A DNA stretch of 64,000 bases, from NCBI RefSeq assembly GCF_003628445.1, contig NZ_RBZO01000017.1:22649-86648 (forward strand), written 5' to 3'. Position numbers and translations under genes: made by a program. This DNA is from Oceanobacillus bengalensis. Lineage in GTDB: Bacteria; Bacillota; Bacilli; Bacillales; Amphibacillaceae. Positions 55,391 to 63,888 of this stretch are shown here, one piece after another (the first letter of the stretch is position 1; each line of letters opens with the position of its first letter). The notes under the pieces are model-generated. The model saw nothing but the letters and a program-made list of their open reading frames with translations, was not told the origin of the DNA and searched no databases.

Positions 55391-57133
55391 TTAATATACT
55401 CGCTTTGCACCAACATAGTATTTTGACCAATAAGAATTATCCATGGAATAAACGGCTATCCCCTTTGAAGTTGTTGCAGAGACCCATTGATTATCTCCCA
55501 AATAAAATCCTACATGGGATATACTACCAGACGTATTAACCGCAAAGAATACTAAGTCTCCTGGCTGCAATGCAGATGTTTGGACTGCTTGCCCTTGTTG
55601 ATATAACCCTGCTGAAGTATTACGAGGCATATCTACCCCATGCTTATTAAACATATAATAAATAAATCCTGAGCAATCAAATCCTGAAGTAGTAGTACCT
55701 CCCCATAAATATGGTATTCCTAGATAATTTGCTGTGTCTTTAACCAAGCCGTCTTTTACTACGGCATGCTCAATCGCAGTACTTGTTTTAGCATCTGCTT
55801 TACCATTTATAGGTAATCCATAATCCTTTTGGAAGTTTTGAATCGCCTGTGTCGTAATATTATCATAATTTCCTGTCATTGTTGGAAGAGCATAATATCC
55901 TAGTGTTTTAAGATTTTTTTGTACAATAGTTAAAGCAGCGTTCGTTTCTTGAGGTGGGATTTGGTCGACAGTTGCTTGTCCGCCTGGAATTTGTAGTACT
56001 TGACCAATCCGAATCATATCTGTATTTAAATTGTTTTTCTGTTTTAATTGCTGAACGGTAATATTATATTTTTTAGCAATACCAGATAACGAATCCCCTC
56101 CTTTAACCGTATAACTTGCAGCATCTGTGGCAGGAATTGCTACTGGTGGTAACACCGGTTCATTGCCTTGTGAAATGATGAGTTTTTGCCCAACTTGCAA
56201 TACATCACTATCCAGATTATTGGAAGTTCTAATAGCATCCACACTTACACCATAGCGATTTGCAATTGCCCACAAACTATCTCCTGCAGTCACCGTATAT
56301 TGTACATCCTCTGCTCCAGGAGCAGCCCCTTCATCTGTTGAATTCGTAAGTTTCCCCGTAGGAATGTTTAAAATTTGTCCAATTATTAATGTATCGGATG
56401 TTAATGAATTAGCAGCTTTAATAGCTCCTATTGTTACATTATAGCGATTTGCAATTGCCCAGAGGCTGTCTCCAGATATCACCTTGTAAGAAAACGAGTC
56501 GGCTTCACTACTTGAAATTTCAGTACTATTTGCTTGTCCATCGACTACTAAAGGGATAATTAATGTTTGTCCAATTTGAACATTATCATTTGGTAATTGA
56601 TTTGCTTCCTTAATGGCACGAACAGGTACATTGTATTCTTTTGCTAATACAGATAAATAATCTTTTTGCTTGACAGTATGAAAAGCCTTAGGAATAATCA
56701 GCGATTGATTGACTTTAATTAAATCAGATGTGAGGTTGTTAGCACGTTTAATGCTATGTACAGATGTATTGTACGCTTTTGCAATTTTCGATAAGCTATC
56801 TCCTGGTGAAACATAATAATAAATAGGATGATCTAGCAACGATTGCGTAGAGGGATGCGCAACTTTTGCCTCTGCTTTCTCCATATTTCCTCCAAGTAAC
56901 GACACTGCAGCAACTAGCGTACCTCCTGCAATTACTTTTACAACGGATATTTTAACCTTTGGGTATCTGTCCTTTATCATTTGACTCAAGTTCGAGCGAA
57001 AATCTTTGTTCTCACTTGGAATTCTGCCGAGTTCATCAGAAAACTCGGTCATATGGTCAATATAAATAATTATTTCATAAGCATCACTTTGAGGATCAAC
57101 TTTCTTGAGTTCATGTCTTGGAAAATAAGCCAT
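55391..57133 (-). CDS. LysM / NlpC-P60 peptidoglycan hydrolase
   Basis: The 580-residue protein has a cytosolic N-terminal region (1-60), one membrane helix (about 61-85), five LysM repeats that bind peptidoglycan (around 106, 152, 213, 280 and 345), a PG_binding_1 domain (about 400-460) and a NlpC/P60 endopeptidase domain with the catalytic cysteine in GFDCSGF and histidine in ISHVGFY. It would cut the D-Glu to diaminopimelate bond of the wall. The N-terminus is not a standard signal peptide, suggesting a type II membrane protein. Confidence 0.9.
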   Translation of the reverse strand: MAYFPRHELKKVDPQSDAYEIIIYIDHMTEFSDELGRIPSENKDFRSNLSQMIKDRYPKVKISVVKVIAGGTLVAAVSLLGGNMEKAEAKVAHPSTQSLLDHPIYYYVSPGDSLSKIAKAYNTSVHSIKRANNLTSDLIKVNQSLIIPKAFHTVKQKDYLSVLAKEYNVPVRAIKEANQLPNDNVQIGQTLIIPLVVDGQANSTEISSSEADSFSYKVISGDSLWAIANRYNVTIGAIKAANSLTSDTLIIGQILNIPTGKLTNSTDEGAAPGAEDVQYTVTAGDSLWAIANRYGVSVDAIRTSNNLDSDVLQVGQKLIISQGNEPVLPPVAIPATDAASYTVKGGDSLSGIAKKYNITVQQLKQKNNLNTDMIRIGQVLQIPGGQATVDQIPPQETNAALTIVQKNLKTLGYYALPTMTGNYDNITTQAIQNFQKDYGLPINGKADAKTSTAIEHAVVKDGLVKDTANYLGIPYLWGGTTTSGFDCSGFIYYMFNKHGVDMPRNTSAGLYQQGQAVQTSALQPGDLVFFAVNTSGSISHVGFYLGDNQWVSATTSKGIAVYSMDNSYWSKYYVGAKRVY

Positions 57134-57307
57134 CGATTATTAGCACCTTTCAATAAATGATAAGACTAGTATCCATTATTTCTTCCAATTCATTCATATG
57201 ACTATCATCCAATAGGAACGACTACGTGCTGGATGTGGAAATATAATTGCAATTATTATTTCCCACACTTATAATTAAAACACTAGCTATTAAGGAGAAT
57301 AATACTG

Positions 57308-57541
57308 ATGCCACAAAAAAGCTATGCACTCGCATATATCTTATGGTTGTTTTTAGGTCAATTTGGTATTCACCGATTTTATACTGGTAGAGTTGGTACC
57401 GGAATAATGCAATTATTACTAGGAGTTATTGGATGGGCAACTTCCTGGATATTCATCGGTTACATTCCTCTCACATTCCTATGGATTTGGTTATTTATTG
57501 ATATCTTCCTCATCCCCAGTATGTGCCGAAATCCAAGATAA
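57308..57541 (+). CDS. TM2 domain protein
   Basis: The 77-residue protein has the TM2 domain: helix with LFLGQFGIHRFYTGRVGTG followed by a second helix (LLGVIGWATSWIFIGY) and a third hydrophobic stretch. Function of the domain is unknown. AAGGAG lies 10 bases before the ATG. It is monocistronic and divergent from the LysM hydrolase. Confidence 0.88.
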   Translation: MPQKSYALAYILWLFLGQFGIHRFYTGRVGTGIMQLLLGVIGWATSWIFIGYIPLTFLWIWLFIDIFLIPSMCRNPR

Positions 57542-57693
57542 AGCGAAACTTCAACCAGTGGGGATTTTTTCATCCCCTACTGATAGTTAGTTGAACGGTG
57601 TTAGCGTCCGTTATCTCTCACCTAAATATGTATGTTTCAATTCTTATCCTTAGGTTGGAGTATTACCGACGGTTGCACTGGGATAAAATTAAA

Positions 57694-57736
57694 ATGACAG
57701 CCACCGTTTACAACAAAACTTTACGGTACCTGTCAT
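57694..57736. repeat. GTGCCTGTCACT-type repeat, degenerate hairpin
   Basis: ATGACAGCCACCG and CGGTACCTGTCAT pair at 11 of 13 positions around a 17-nt loop. The arms resemble the CCTGTCA motif of the other copies. Confidence 0.5.
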
Positions 57737-57746
57737 CCTAAATTAT

Positions 57747-57884
57747 CTATTTTTCAGCCTTATTTTCTTTTTTCTTAAAGGGAAAGGCTTCACGCGAAAA
57801 CTCGTTCCCATACTGTTCTGATAAATATTTTTTTGCTTCTTCCTCATTACTAAATACTTTTGGTTGCTTTTGTTTAAAACTCAA
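57747..57884 (-). CDS. Small hypothetical protein
   Basis: A 45-residue charged protein (SFKQKQPKVFSNEEEAKKYL, then an aromatic SREAFPF and a Lys-rich tail). TTG at 57882-57884 is 6 bases after GGAGGTG and is preferred; an in-frame ATG five codons upstream overlaps that site. It is too short for the usual length cut-offs. Family not recognised; the ribosome binding site and coding pattern make it likely real. Confidence 0.6.
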   Translation of the reverse strand: MSFKQKQPKVFSNEEEAKKYLSEQYGNEFSREAFPFKKKENKAEK

Positions 57885-57954
57885 TCCTAACACCTCCATG
57901 AGCCTATTTTGTCACATCACCAAAAGTCTATTCAGCTTTTACCTGTGTGAACAA

Positions 57955-59079
57955 CTATAGTGATCCAATCAATTTACACAATAGTGCCGTTCGATTTGGG
58001 ATTTCATTTATTAAAATATGCTCATTTTTAGCATGAATTCCCTTTCCGACTGCTCCAAGCCCGTCTAGAGTTGGTACTCCCATATTTGCAGTAAGGTTAC
58101 CATCACTTCCACCACCAACATATGCTTCCTTTAAATCCATATCTAAATCTCTTGCAACCTTTCTTGCAAGTTTAAACAGTTTAGCACCTTCTTTGTTACG
58201 ATTCATTGGTGGTCGATTCATTCCACCTCTAACCTTTAGGGTTAACCCTTCTTGATGGGGGGCTAAGCTCTTTACTATTCGATCAATTCTCTTTTGCTCT
58301 TCGTTTGTCTTCACTCGGATGTTGATCCCTATTGTTGCAGTATCAGGAACAACATTTAACTTCCCACCGCCCTTTACCGAGCCAACATTAATTGTTGTTC
58401 CTTTCTTATAATCAGTGAGCGATTCTAAGAAAACAATCTGCTCAGCGGCTTCTTTAATTGCACTGATACCATCCTTATGATTATTTCCCGCATGTGCTGC
58501 TTTCCCTTTAATATCAATAAAATATCTCGAAGACCCTTTTCTACCTGTTTTCAAAGCCCCTGATCCTACGACTGGCGGTTCCATTACTAAGGCATAATTA
58601 CTAATCTTTGCCTCCATCTCAATAACATGCTTTGATGAAGGACTTCCAACTTCTTCATCGCTTGTACAAAGAAATACAATACGTTTGTTTAAAGGTATCT
58701 CTAAATCCACTAAAGCTTTTATCGCCCATATAGCTTGAATTAATCCACCCTTCATATCAAGCACTCCTGGTCCATACACTTTATTTTCCTCAACCTTAAA
58801 GATCAGATCCCCTTTGTTCCAAACCGTATCAAAATGCGATAAGAGAAGGATTGTCTCCTTTCCTGTTCCATATTCAAAACGAAGGTGGTTTCCATATTTT
58901 TCTTCTACTATTTCTGCCGCTTGATAATTAAAATACCGTCTAAATAAATCCTGTATTCTTCTTCCACATGCATCTGTTAATTTCTTATTATTTGATGGTG
59001 ACTCAGCCTCTACAATATATCGAATATCAGCAAGTATTTGGTCCTTGTGCTGTACGATATATTCTTTTATACGATCCAT
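57955..59079 (-). CDS. M20 family metallopeptidase (CPG2-like)
   Basis: The 374-residue zinc peptidase of the M20A type resembles glutamate carboxypeptidases. Metal and catalytic motifs are LLSHFDTVW (H and D), GPGVLDMKGG (bridging aspartate), TSDEEVGS (catalytic and metal glutamates) and GIHAKNEH (last histidine). A dimerisation insert lies about 175-290. There is no signal peptide. Substrate is unknown. GAGGAG precedes the ATG. Confidence 0.88.
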   Translation of the reverse strand: MDRIKEYIVQHKDQILADIRYIVEAESPSNNKKLTDACGRRIQDLFRRYFNYQAAEIVEEKYGNHLRFEYGTGKETILLLSHFDTVWNKGDLIFKVEENKVYGPGVLDMKGGLIQAIWAIKALVDLEIPLNKRIVFLCTSDEEVGSPSSKHVIEMEAKISNYALVMEPPVVGSGALKTGRKGSSRYFIDIKGKAAHAGNNHKDGISAIKEAAEQIVFLESLTDYKKGTTINVGSVKGGGKLNVVPDTATIGINIRVKTNEEQKRIDRIVKSLAPHQEGLTLKVRGGMNRPPMNRNKEGAKLFKLARKVARDLDMDLKEAYVGGGSDGNLTANMGVPTLDGLGAVGKGIHAKNEHILINEIPNRTALLCKLIGSL

Positions 59080-59167
59080 AATTCTTCTCCTCTATTTACT
59101 AAAAACCTTTTTATTATCATATGATTTTACCATTCTTTCATCCACAATACTCAGGCTACTTTTGGAG

Positions 59168-59209
59168 AAAAAAGAAGGTGAACTCTATTGTAGAGCTCAC
59201 CTTCTTTTT
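59168..59209 (-). terminator. Terminator of cstA
   Basis: A stem of about 15 bp with one G-U pair (AAGAAGGTGAGCTCT-like arms, 5-nt loop) at the end of cstA is followed on the minus strand by TTTTTTCTCC. Confidence 0.9.
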
Positions 59210-60644
59210 ATGCAGCTTCTATATCGATATCTACTTCGATTTTTTCAGCCTTATTCTTCTTCGCCTTCATAAAGAATAGCACAGTTATAATCATTGTCAT
59301 GGCTAAACCAATGATAAATGAAAGATTAAGGTCTAGACGGAATCCAATTTGTGCATTTAAAATATAAACACAAACCATATACGTCATAAATATACCAGGA
59401 ATTAAGGAAACGAAATAGTTTTTCCCCTTCACAAGCAAGTACATCGTTGCAATCCACAGTGCGATAGCTGCAGTAGCTTGGTTTGCCCATGAGAAGTATC
59501 TCCATAATATATTGAAATCAATTTTAGTTAAAACATAAGCAATGGCAAATAATGGAACTGCTATGCTTAAGCGATTAAATACTTTTTTCTGCCCAATATT
59601 TAAATAATCTGCAACAATTGATCTTGCTGCACGGAATGCTGTATCCCCTGAAGTAATCGGAAGAACAATTACACCAAGTACAGCCACAGTTCCAGCAATA
59701 GCGCCTAATAATGTAATCGCAATTTCATTTACCGCAGCAGATGCTGTGCCGTTAGCAATAACTTCACTTAACGTTTGTCCATCAAATAAACTCATTGCTG
59801 CAGCTGCCCAAATCATCGCGATTATTCCTTCTGCTATCATCATTCCATAAAAGATATAACGGCCTTGTGATTCCTTCTGTGTTGTTCTAGAGATAATTGG
59901 TGATTGTGTTGCATGGAAACCTGACATTGCACCACAAGTTATCGTAAAGAATAATATTGGAAAGATAGGCAAGTTATCTGGATGCATGTTTGTTAATGAC
60001 AATTCTGGTATTTTATAATCTGAGAAGATTAACGAAATACCAATAGCTATCGTTCCAATTAATAAAATCGCACCAAAAAACGGGTAAACTCTTCCAATAA
60101 TCTTGTCAATTGGTAGTATAGTAGATAAGAAATAATAAAGAAAGATAGCCCCAAGTATAACTCCAAATGCTACTTTACCATCTAGCAAAATATCAATTAA
60201 TGATGCTGGAGTAGTAATAAATACGGTACCAACGAGAACAAGTAACAATAAAGCAAAAACGTTAACAATATGCTTTGAAAAATTCCCTAAAAACTTTCCT
60301 GCTAATTCAGGAATATGTGCCCCTTTGTTTCTTATTGAAATCATTCCTGTTAAATAATCGTGCACTGCCCCTGCAAAAATAGATCCTATTACAATCCATA
60401 GAAACGCCACTGGTCCAAACAATGCACCCATGATTGGCCCAAATATAGGACCTGTCCCAGCTATATTTAACAATTGGATCATCGCATTTTTTTGTTTATG
60501 CATCGGAACATAGTCTACTCCATCATTATTAACAATGGCTGGTGTTTGTCTTGCATTTGTTGGTCCAAAAATGTTTTCTATAAACTTCCCATAAGTAAAA
60601 TAACCAACAATTAAAATAGCGATGGATACTAGAAATGTAATCAT
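59208..60644 (-). CDS. cstA: Carbon starvation protein A (peptide/pyruvate transporter)
   Basis: The 478-residue membrane protein has about 13-15 helices and CstA hallmarks GTGPIFGPIMGALFGP, AGAVHDYLTGM and CGAMSGFHATQSPI. This shorter form lacks the long C-terminus of E. coli CstA. It is linked to uptake of peptides or pyruvate in carbon-poor conditions. A cre-like site 33 bases upstream (60677-60690) fits repression when sugar is present. GGGGAG precedes the ATG. Confidence 0.9.
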   Translation of the reverse strand: MITFLVSIAILIVGYFTYGKFIENIFGPTNARQTPAIVNNDGVDYVPMHKQKNAMIQLLNIAGTGPIFGPIMGALFGPVAFLWIVIGSIFAGAVHDYLTGMISIRNKGAHIPELAGKFLGNFSKHIVNVFALLLLVLVGTVFITTPASLIDILLDGKVAFGVILGAIFLYYFLSTILPIDKIIGRVYPFFGAILLIGTIAIGISLIFSDYKIPELSLTNMHPDNLPIFPILFFTITCGAMSGFHATQSPIISRTTQKESQGRYIFYGMMIAEGIIAMIWAAAAMSLFDGQTLSEVIANGTASAAVNEIAITLLGAIAGTVAVLGVIVLPITSGDTAFRAARSIVADYLNIGQKKVFNRLSIAVPLFAIAYVLTKIDFNILWRYFSWANQATAAIALWIATMYLLVKGKNYFVSLIPGIFMTYMVCVYILNAQIGFRLDLNLSFIIGLAMTMIITVLFFMKAKKNKAEKIEVDIDIEAA

Positions 60645-60676
60645 ATATTTCTCCCCTTTTGTTTAAACCCACAAAT

Positions 60677-60690
60677 TGTAAACGCTTTAC
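60677..60690 (-). promoter_or_regulatory. Candidate CcpA (cre) site upstream of cstA
   Basis: TGTAAACGCTTTAC matches 12 of 14 positions of TGNAANCGNWNNCA, with the core AAACGCTTT intact. It is 33 bases before the cstA start, inside the likely transcribed leader. Confidence 0.5.
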
Positions 60691-60769
60691 TTTTTATATT
60701 ATAAAGCTAATTGTGAATAAATCAAGTCTATTTAAAGAAAATTGTTAAATAATTGTTGGTTTTATTTAT

Positions 60770-60822
60770 GGTGCCTGTCACTTGTCGGAAAATGTCGAAA
60801 GCAGAACGGTGACTGGAATCTA
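60770..60822. repeat. GTGCCTGTCACT-type dispersed repeat, copy B
   Basis: GGTGCCTGTCACTTGTC and the following TGTCGAAA, GTGAC and TCTAAAA match copy A at 34708-34757 almost base for base. It lies between cstA and the next terminator. Confidence 0.7.
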
Positions 60823-60825
60823 AAA

Positions 60826-60857
60826 GGGTGTAATTCCATTATTTTAGAATTACACCC
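60826..60857 (-). terminator. Terminator of the small basic protein gene
   Basis: A perfect 11-bp stem (GGGTGTAATTC with GAATTACACCC, 10-nt loop) has T-rich flanks on both strands. Confidence 0.85.
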
Positions 60858-60863
60858 TCATTT

Positions 60864-61028
60864 TTATTTTCGTTTTCTCTTATTTTTCTTGCCGTTTATA
60901 TCTAGAAATTCACTTTCACTTGAAAATTCTACATCATCTTGTCTTTCTTGTTTTGGCGTTGTATCAAATCTTGCTGGTTGATTTTGTCTTCCCTTATCTT
61001 TGTTCCGATTTTTATTTTGTTCTGACAT
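60864..61028 (-). CDS. Small hydrophilic hypothetical protein
   Basis: The 54-residue protein is very polar: Asn/Lys/Arg-rich start (SEQNKNRNKDKGRQNQ), an acidic centre (DDVEFSSESEF) and a basic GKKNKRKRK tail. It is probably disordered, like some small spore or nucleic-acid-associated proteins, but no family is recognised. The ATG at 61028 is 8 bases after GGAGGG. It has its own terminator. Upstream (61029-61319) shows no other feature. Confidence 0.65.
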   Translation of the reverse strand: MSEQNKNRNKDKGRQNQPARFDTTPKQERQDDVEFSSESEFLDINGKKNKRKRK

Positions 61029-61319
61029 GATAATATACCCTCCTGTCATTTATTTTCATTATTATTATTGCAAACTGCTGCACATTTCATTCAAATCAAT
61101 TGTTTACATTTTTTCAGCCATTCGTCAAAACGAATATATAAGAATTAAATGAAATGAAGGGTAATAAAACCATCCTACAAACAGTCATCCTGGTAATTAA
61201 TTTATTAATGAAAAACACCACAAGTATAGAACTTTATGTGTATATTATTTTTCTAAAGCTCTAATAGCATGTCTACTTTTTCAATCACAAGCATACATTG
61301 TATACAGAGGTGAAGAAAA

Positions 61320-62480
61320 GTGAGAGAAACAGCTGTAGAAAAATCATACATTTTTATCGTAATGTTTTTTATTAGTCTAATCATGAGGATACAAACACCT
61401 GTATTTACTCCATATGTTGTTGGATTTGGTGCAACAAGCATTCTAATAGGTGTTATTCTTAGCGTCACATCATTTACCAATCTCGTTGGTAATTTATTCG
61501 CTGGGCCGTTAATTGATCGTTTTGGAAAAAAGATGTTTATAACGATTCCATTATTTTTCTCTGGGATATTATTTATTGCACATGGACTAGCCTCTGGAGC
61601 AAATCAATTATTAGTATTACATGCGTTAAATGGATTCGCTCTTGCTTTCCTGATTCCCGCCGCACTAGCGCTTTTATCAGGTTATGCTAAAAATAGACGT
61701 GATCAAGGTAAAAACATGGCTATAAATGGCATATTAACAACCACAGCGAGTATTATAGCTCCACCAATTGGAGGAAAGATGGTTGAGTGGATTGGTTATG
61801 CTAATACTTACTTCTTTATCGGTTCAGCAATCTTCTTAACGAGTTTATTCGCGGTGTTCTTCTTAAAAGACAGACAGTTTGTAGTAAAACATCAAAGACA
61901 AAAATCTGTTAGCTTACTACAAGTTATCACTTCTCCTAGTTTATATACAATATACTTAGCTGGTTTTGCTGTCATGTATATCCATGGGGTTATCGTTTTT
62001 GAAATTCCATATTTAACAGTAGAACAGGGTCTGTCCACCTTTACTACTGGGCAATTGTTTAGCTATATGGGACTAGGCACATTTTTAACATTATCATTGT
62101 TTTTTATTAATCGTTTTGATCCTCTAAAAAGACTTGTTATCGGTATATTTGGTATGTCCATGTGCCAATTTGCAATAATTAATTCCATACTCCCATTATC
62201 GTTTATTTTATTTTTTGTTGGATTATTCTTTGGTCTTATCATGCCGGCAATTGCTACTGCCATTACTGAAGTTGTATCAGGAGAAGCCTATGGAAAGGCG
62301 TTCGGTGTTATGTCTGCAGTCTACTCTCTAGGAATGATTGTCAGTTCATTTATTACGGGGATCATTCGGGATGTAGTATCACCATATTTTATTGCATTTT
62401 TAGTCGGCATGCTCGTTGTTACAATTATTGGCTACACTAAATTAAGTGCACCACAAGCTGTTCGCCCAGAAGTTAGATAA
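61320..62480 (+). CDS. MFS transporter
   Basis: The 386-residue protein has 12 helices with the MFS loop 2-3 motif FAGPLIDRFGKK and the related RFDPLKR half-way. It looks like a drug or small-molecule exporter of the major facilitator superfamily, but the substrate cannot be told. The start is GTG at 61320, 7 bases after GAGGTG. A small exported protein follows 50 bases downstream and may be co-transcribed. Confidence 0.85.
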   Translation: MRETAVEKSYIFIVMFFISLIMRIQTPVFTPYVVGFGATSILIGVILSVTSFTNLVGNLFAGPLIDRFGKKMFITIPLFFSGILFIAHGLASGANQLLVLHALNGFALAFLIPAALALLSGYAKNRRDQGKNMAINGILTTTASIIAPPIGGKMVEWIGYANTYFFIGSAIFLTSLFAVFFLKDRQFVVKHQRQKSVSLLQVITSPSLYTIYLAGFAVMYIHGVIVFEIPYLTVEQGLSTFTTGQLFSYMGLGTFLTLSLFFINRFDPLKRLVIGIFGMSMCQFAIINSILPLSFILFFVGLFFGLIMPAIATAITEVVSGEAYGKAFGVMSAVYSLGMIVSSFITGIIRDVVSPYFIAFLVGMLVVTIIGYTKLSAPQAVRPEVR

Positions 62481-62530
62481 GATAGGTGGTTATAATATGT
62501 TATTGACTGATTGATGAAAGGAGAAATACG

Positions 62531-62857
62531 ATGAAGGCTTTTATTTCTATAACAGGAATTTTATTAATATTTCTAGCTGTTTCTTATTTTGAAACGCCAG
62601 AAAACCCTAGTGGAAGTGCACCAAATTTCTCTGATGAGACAGTAAATGTTGTAGAAGTGGCTAAAACAAAAGAACAAATACAACACACAGTACCATCCAT
62701 TGAGCATAGACTTGAAGATAAGAAGGAAGAAGATGGCTATATAGTGGAAACGTACCGTACGTATGAAATATATAAAGACAAAGATGGAGAAATTACAGAC
62801 ATCGTGCCAACTTCTGATTATGATCATTTAAGGTACAAGATATCTGATAACAATTAA
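62531..62857 (+). CDS. Small exported hypothetical protein
   Basis: The 108-residue protein has a hydrophobic N-terminus (residues 4-19, signal or anchor) and a soluble polar domain with EDGYIVETYRTYEIYKDKDG, a beta-strand-like pattern. It has no cysteine or lipobox. Family not recognised. AAAGGAG precedes the ATG. It is 50 bases after the MFS gene. Confidence 0.7.
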   Translation: MKAFISITGILLIFLAVSYFETPENPSGSAPNFSDETVNVVEVAKTKEQIQHTVPSIEHRLEDKKEEDGYIVETYRTYEIYKDKDGEITDIVPTSDYDHLRYKISDNN

Positions 62858-62873
62858 TACCTCTTAAAAGTAC

Positions 62874-62906
62874 AAAGGCCCTTCTCAAATGAGAAGAGCC
62901 TTTTTA
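62874..62906. terminator. Bidirectional terminator
   Basis: AAAGGC-CCTTCTC pairs with GAGAAG-A-GCCTTT around AAAT, with T-runs on both sides. It ends the rightward small gene and the leftward cold shock gene. Confidence 0.85.
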
Positions 62907-62915
62907 AAAAATCAC

Positions 62916-63116
62916 TTACGCTTTAACAACGTTAGCTGCTTGTGGTCCACGGTTACCTTCTTCGATATCGAAAGTTACTACTTGACCTTCTTCTAATGAT
63001 TTGAAACCTTCGCCTTGGATTGCTGAGAAATGTACGAATACGTCATCTCCACCTTCAACTTCGATAAATCCAAAACCTTTGTCTGCGTTAAACCATTTTA
63101 CTGAACCTTTGTTCAT
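62916..63116 (-). CDS. cspC: Cold shock protein (CspA family)
   Basis: The 66-residue single-domain RNA chaperone has both RNA-binding motifs, KGFGFI (13-18) and VFVHF (26-30), and ends AANVVKA. It melts RNA structure at low temperature or in stationary phase. The ATG at 63116 follows GGAGGTC. Its promoter at 63253-63280 gives a leader of about 130 nt, as is usual for cold shock mRNAs that control their own translation. The exact paralogue name is a guess. Confidence 0.92.
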   Translation of the reverse strand: MNKGSVKWFNADKGFGFIEVEGGDDVFVHFSAIQGEGFKSLEEGQVVTFDIEEGNRGPQAANVVKA

Positions 63117-63252
63117 CAAAAAGACCTCCATGTGCTTATAGCACGATTATTACTTTATTTTGTTCAAGATTAATAATTCAAGACGAAGATAATCACTAGA
63201 AAGTTATTACATATATCTTGTATTGCTAAACGAACATCAATAAGTTAAATAT

Positions 63253-63280
63253 AGTATAACACTTAATACGAAATAATCAA
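63253..63280 (-). promoter_or_regulatory. Promoter of the cold shock gene
   Basis: On the minus strand TTGATT, a 16-bp spacer and TATACT are found, about 137 bases before the ATG. This leaves a long untranslated leader (about 63117-63246). Confidence 0.6.
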
Positions 63281-63650
63281 AGCCTTTATGTCAATTTATA
63301 TAAAGAAATATTTGGAAGGTGTATATACGAAGCTTAAATACTGTTAATCATGCGCACCCATTCAATATTACAATCATAGATTAGGGGGTGTCATCCCCAA
63401 AATAATATATCTCCATACATTATTAAGGTGGATATCCAATGGTCGACAAATTCAGCTTTTAATCGAAAACATCACCTCTACCATAGTCAGATTATCCATT
63501 TACTTACTTCACTTGATAGATTGAATTAACAGATAGTATTTCGGTACAGTAGACTAGCTTTATTATTTACCGTCTATTAAGTACAAAAATATAATCTAAC
63601 ATGTTCCGTTCAATATAAATTCAAATGTTTTGTTTTCTTAAAAGCTTTTA
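63281..63650. other. Gene-free interval between csp and the rRNA operon
   Basis: AT-rich DNA with no supported gene. A polypyrimidine/AT stretch and short palindromes occur, but nothing I can name. Confidence 0.4.
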
Positions 63651-63657
63651 AAAGAAA

Positions 63658-63689
63658 AGACAGGTTACAAAATGAACTGTAACCTGTCT
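63658..63689 (-). terminator. Terminator of the rRNA operon
   Basis: A perfect 12-bp stem (AGACAGGTTACA with TGTAACCTGTCT, 8-nt loop) just past the 5S gene is followed on the minus strand by TTTCTTTTAAAAG. Confidence 0.9.
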
Positions 63690-63695
63690 TCCTAT

Positions 63696-63811
63696 CGCCT
63701 GGCGGTGTCCTACTCTCGCAGGGGAACCCCCAACTACCATCGGCGCTGGAGAGCTTAACTTCTGTGTTCGGTATGGGAACAGGTGTGGCCTCTCCGCCAT
63801 CACTACCAGAC
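63696..63811 (-). rRNA. rrf: 5S ribosomal RNA
   Basis: On the minus strand the sequence begins TCTGGTAGTGATGGC, includes the universal CCCATACCGAACACAGAAGT and ends AGGACACCGCCAGGC, so both halves of helix I are present. Length of about 116 nt is normal. It is the last gene of a leftward 16S-23S-5S operon. Confidence 0.96.
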
Positions 63812-63888
63812 AACTATATATTGAGTTATAAATCTTATACCTCAAAAACTAAATAAGAGTAAATTAACGACTATCATAAAAGAATTTA

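Noticed and set aside
63610..63845. ORFs over the 5S rRNA region
   Set aside because: The sequence is 5S rRNA and its terminator; coding frames there are artefacts.
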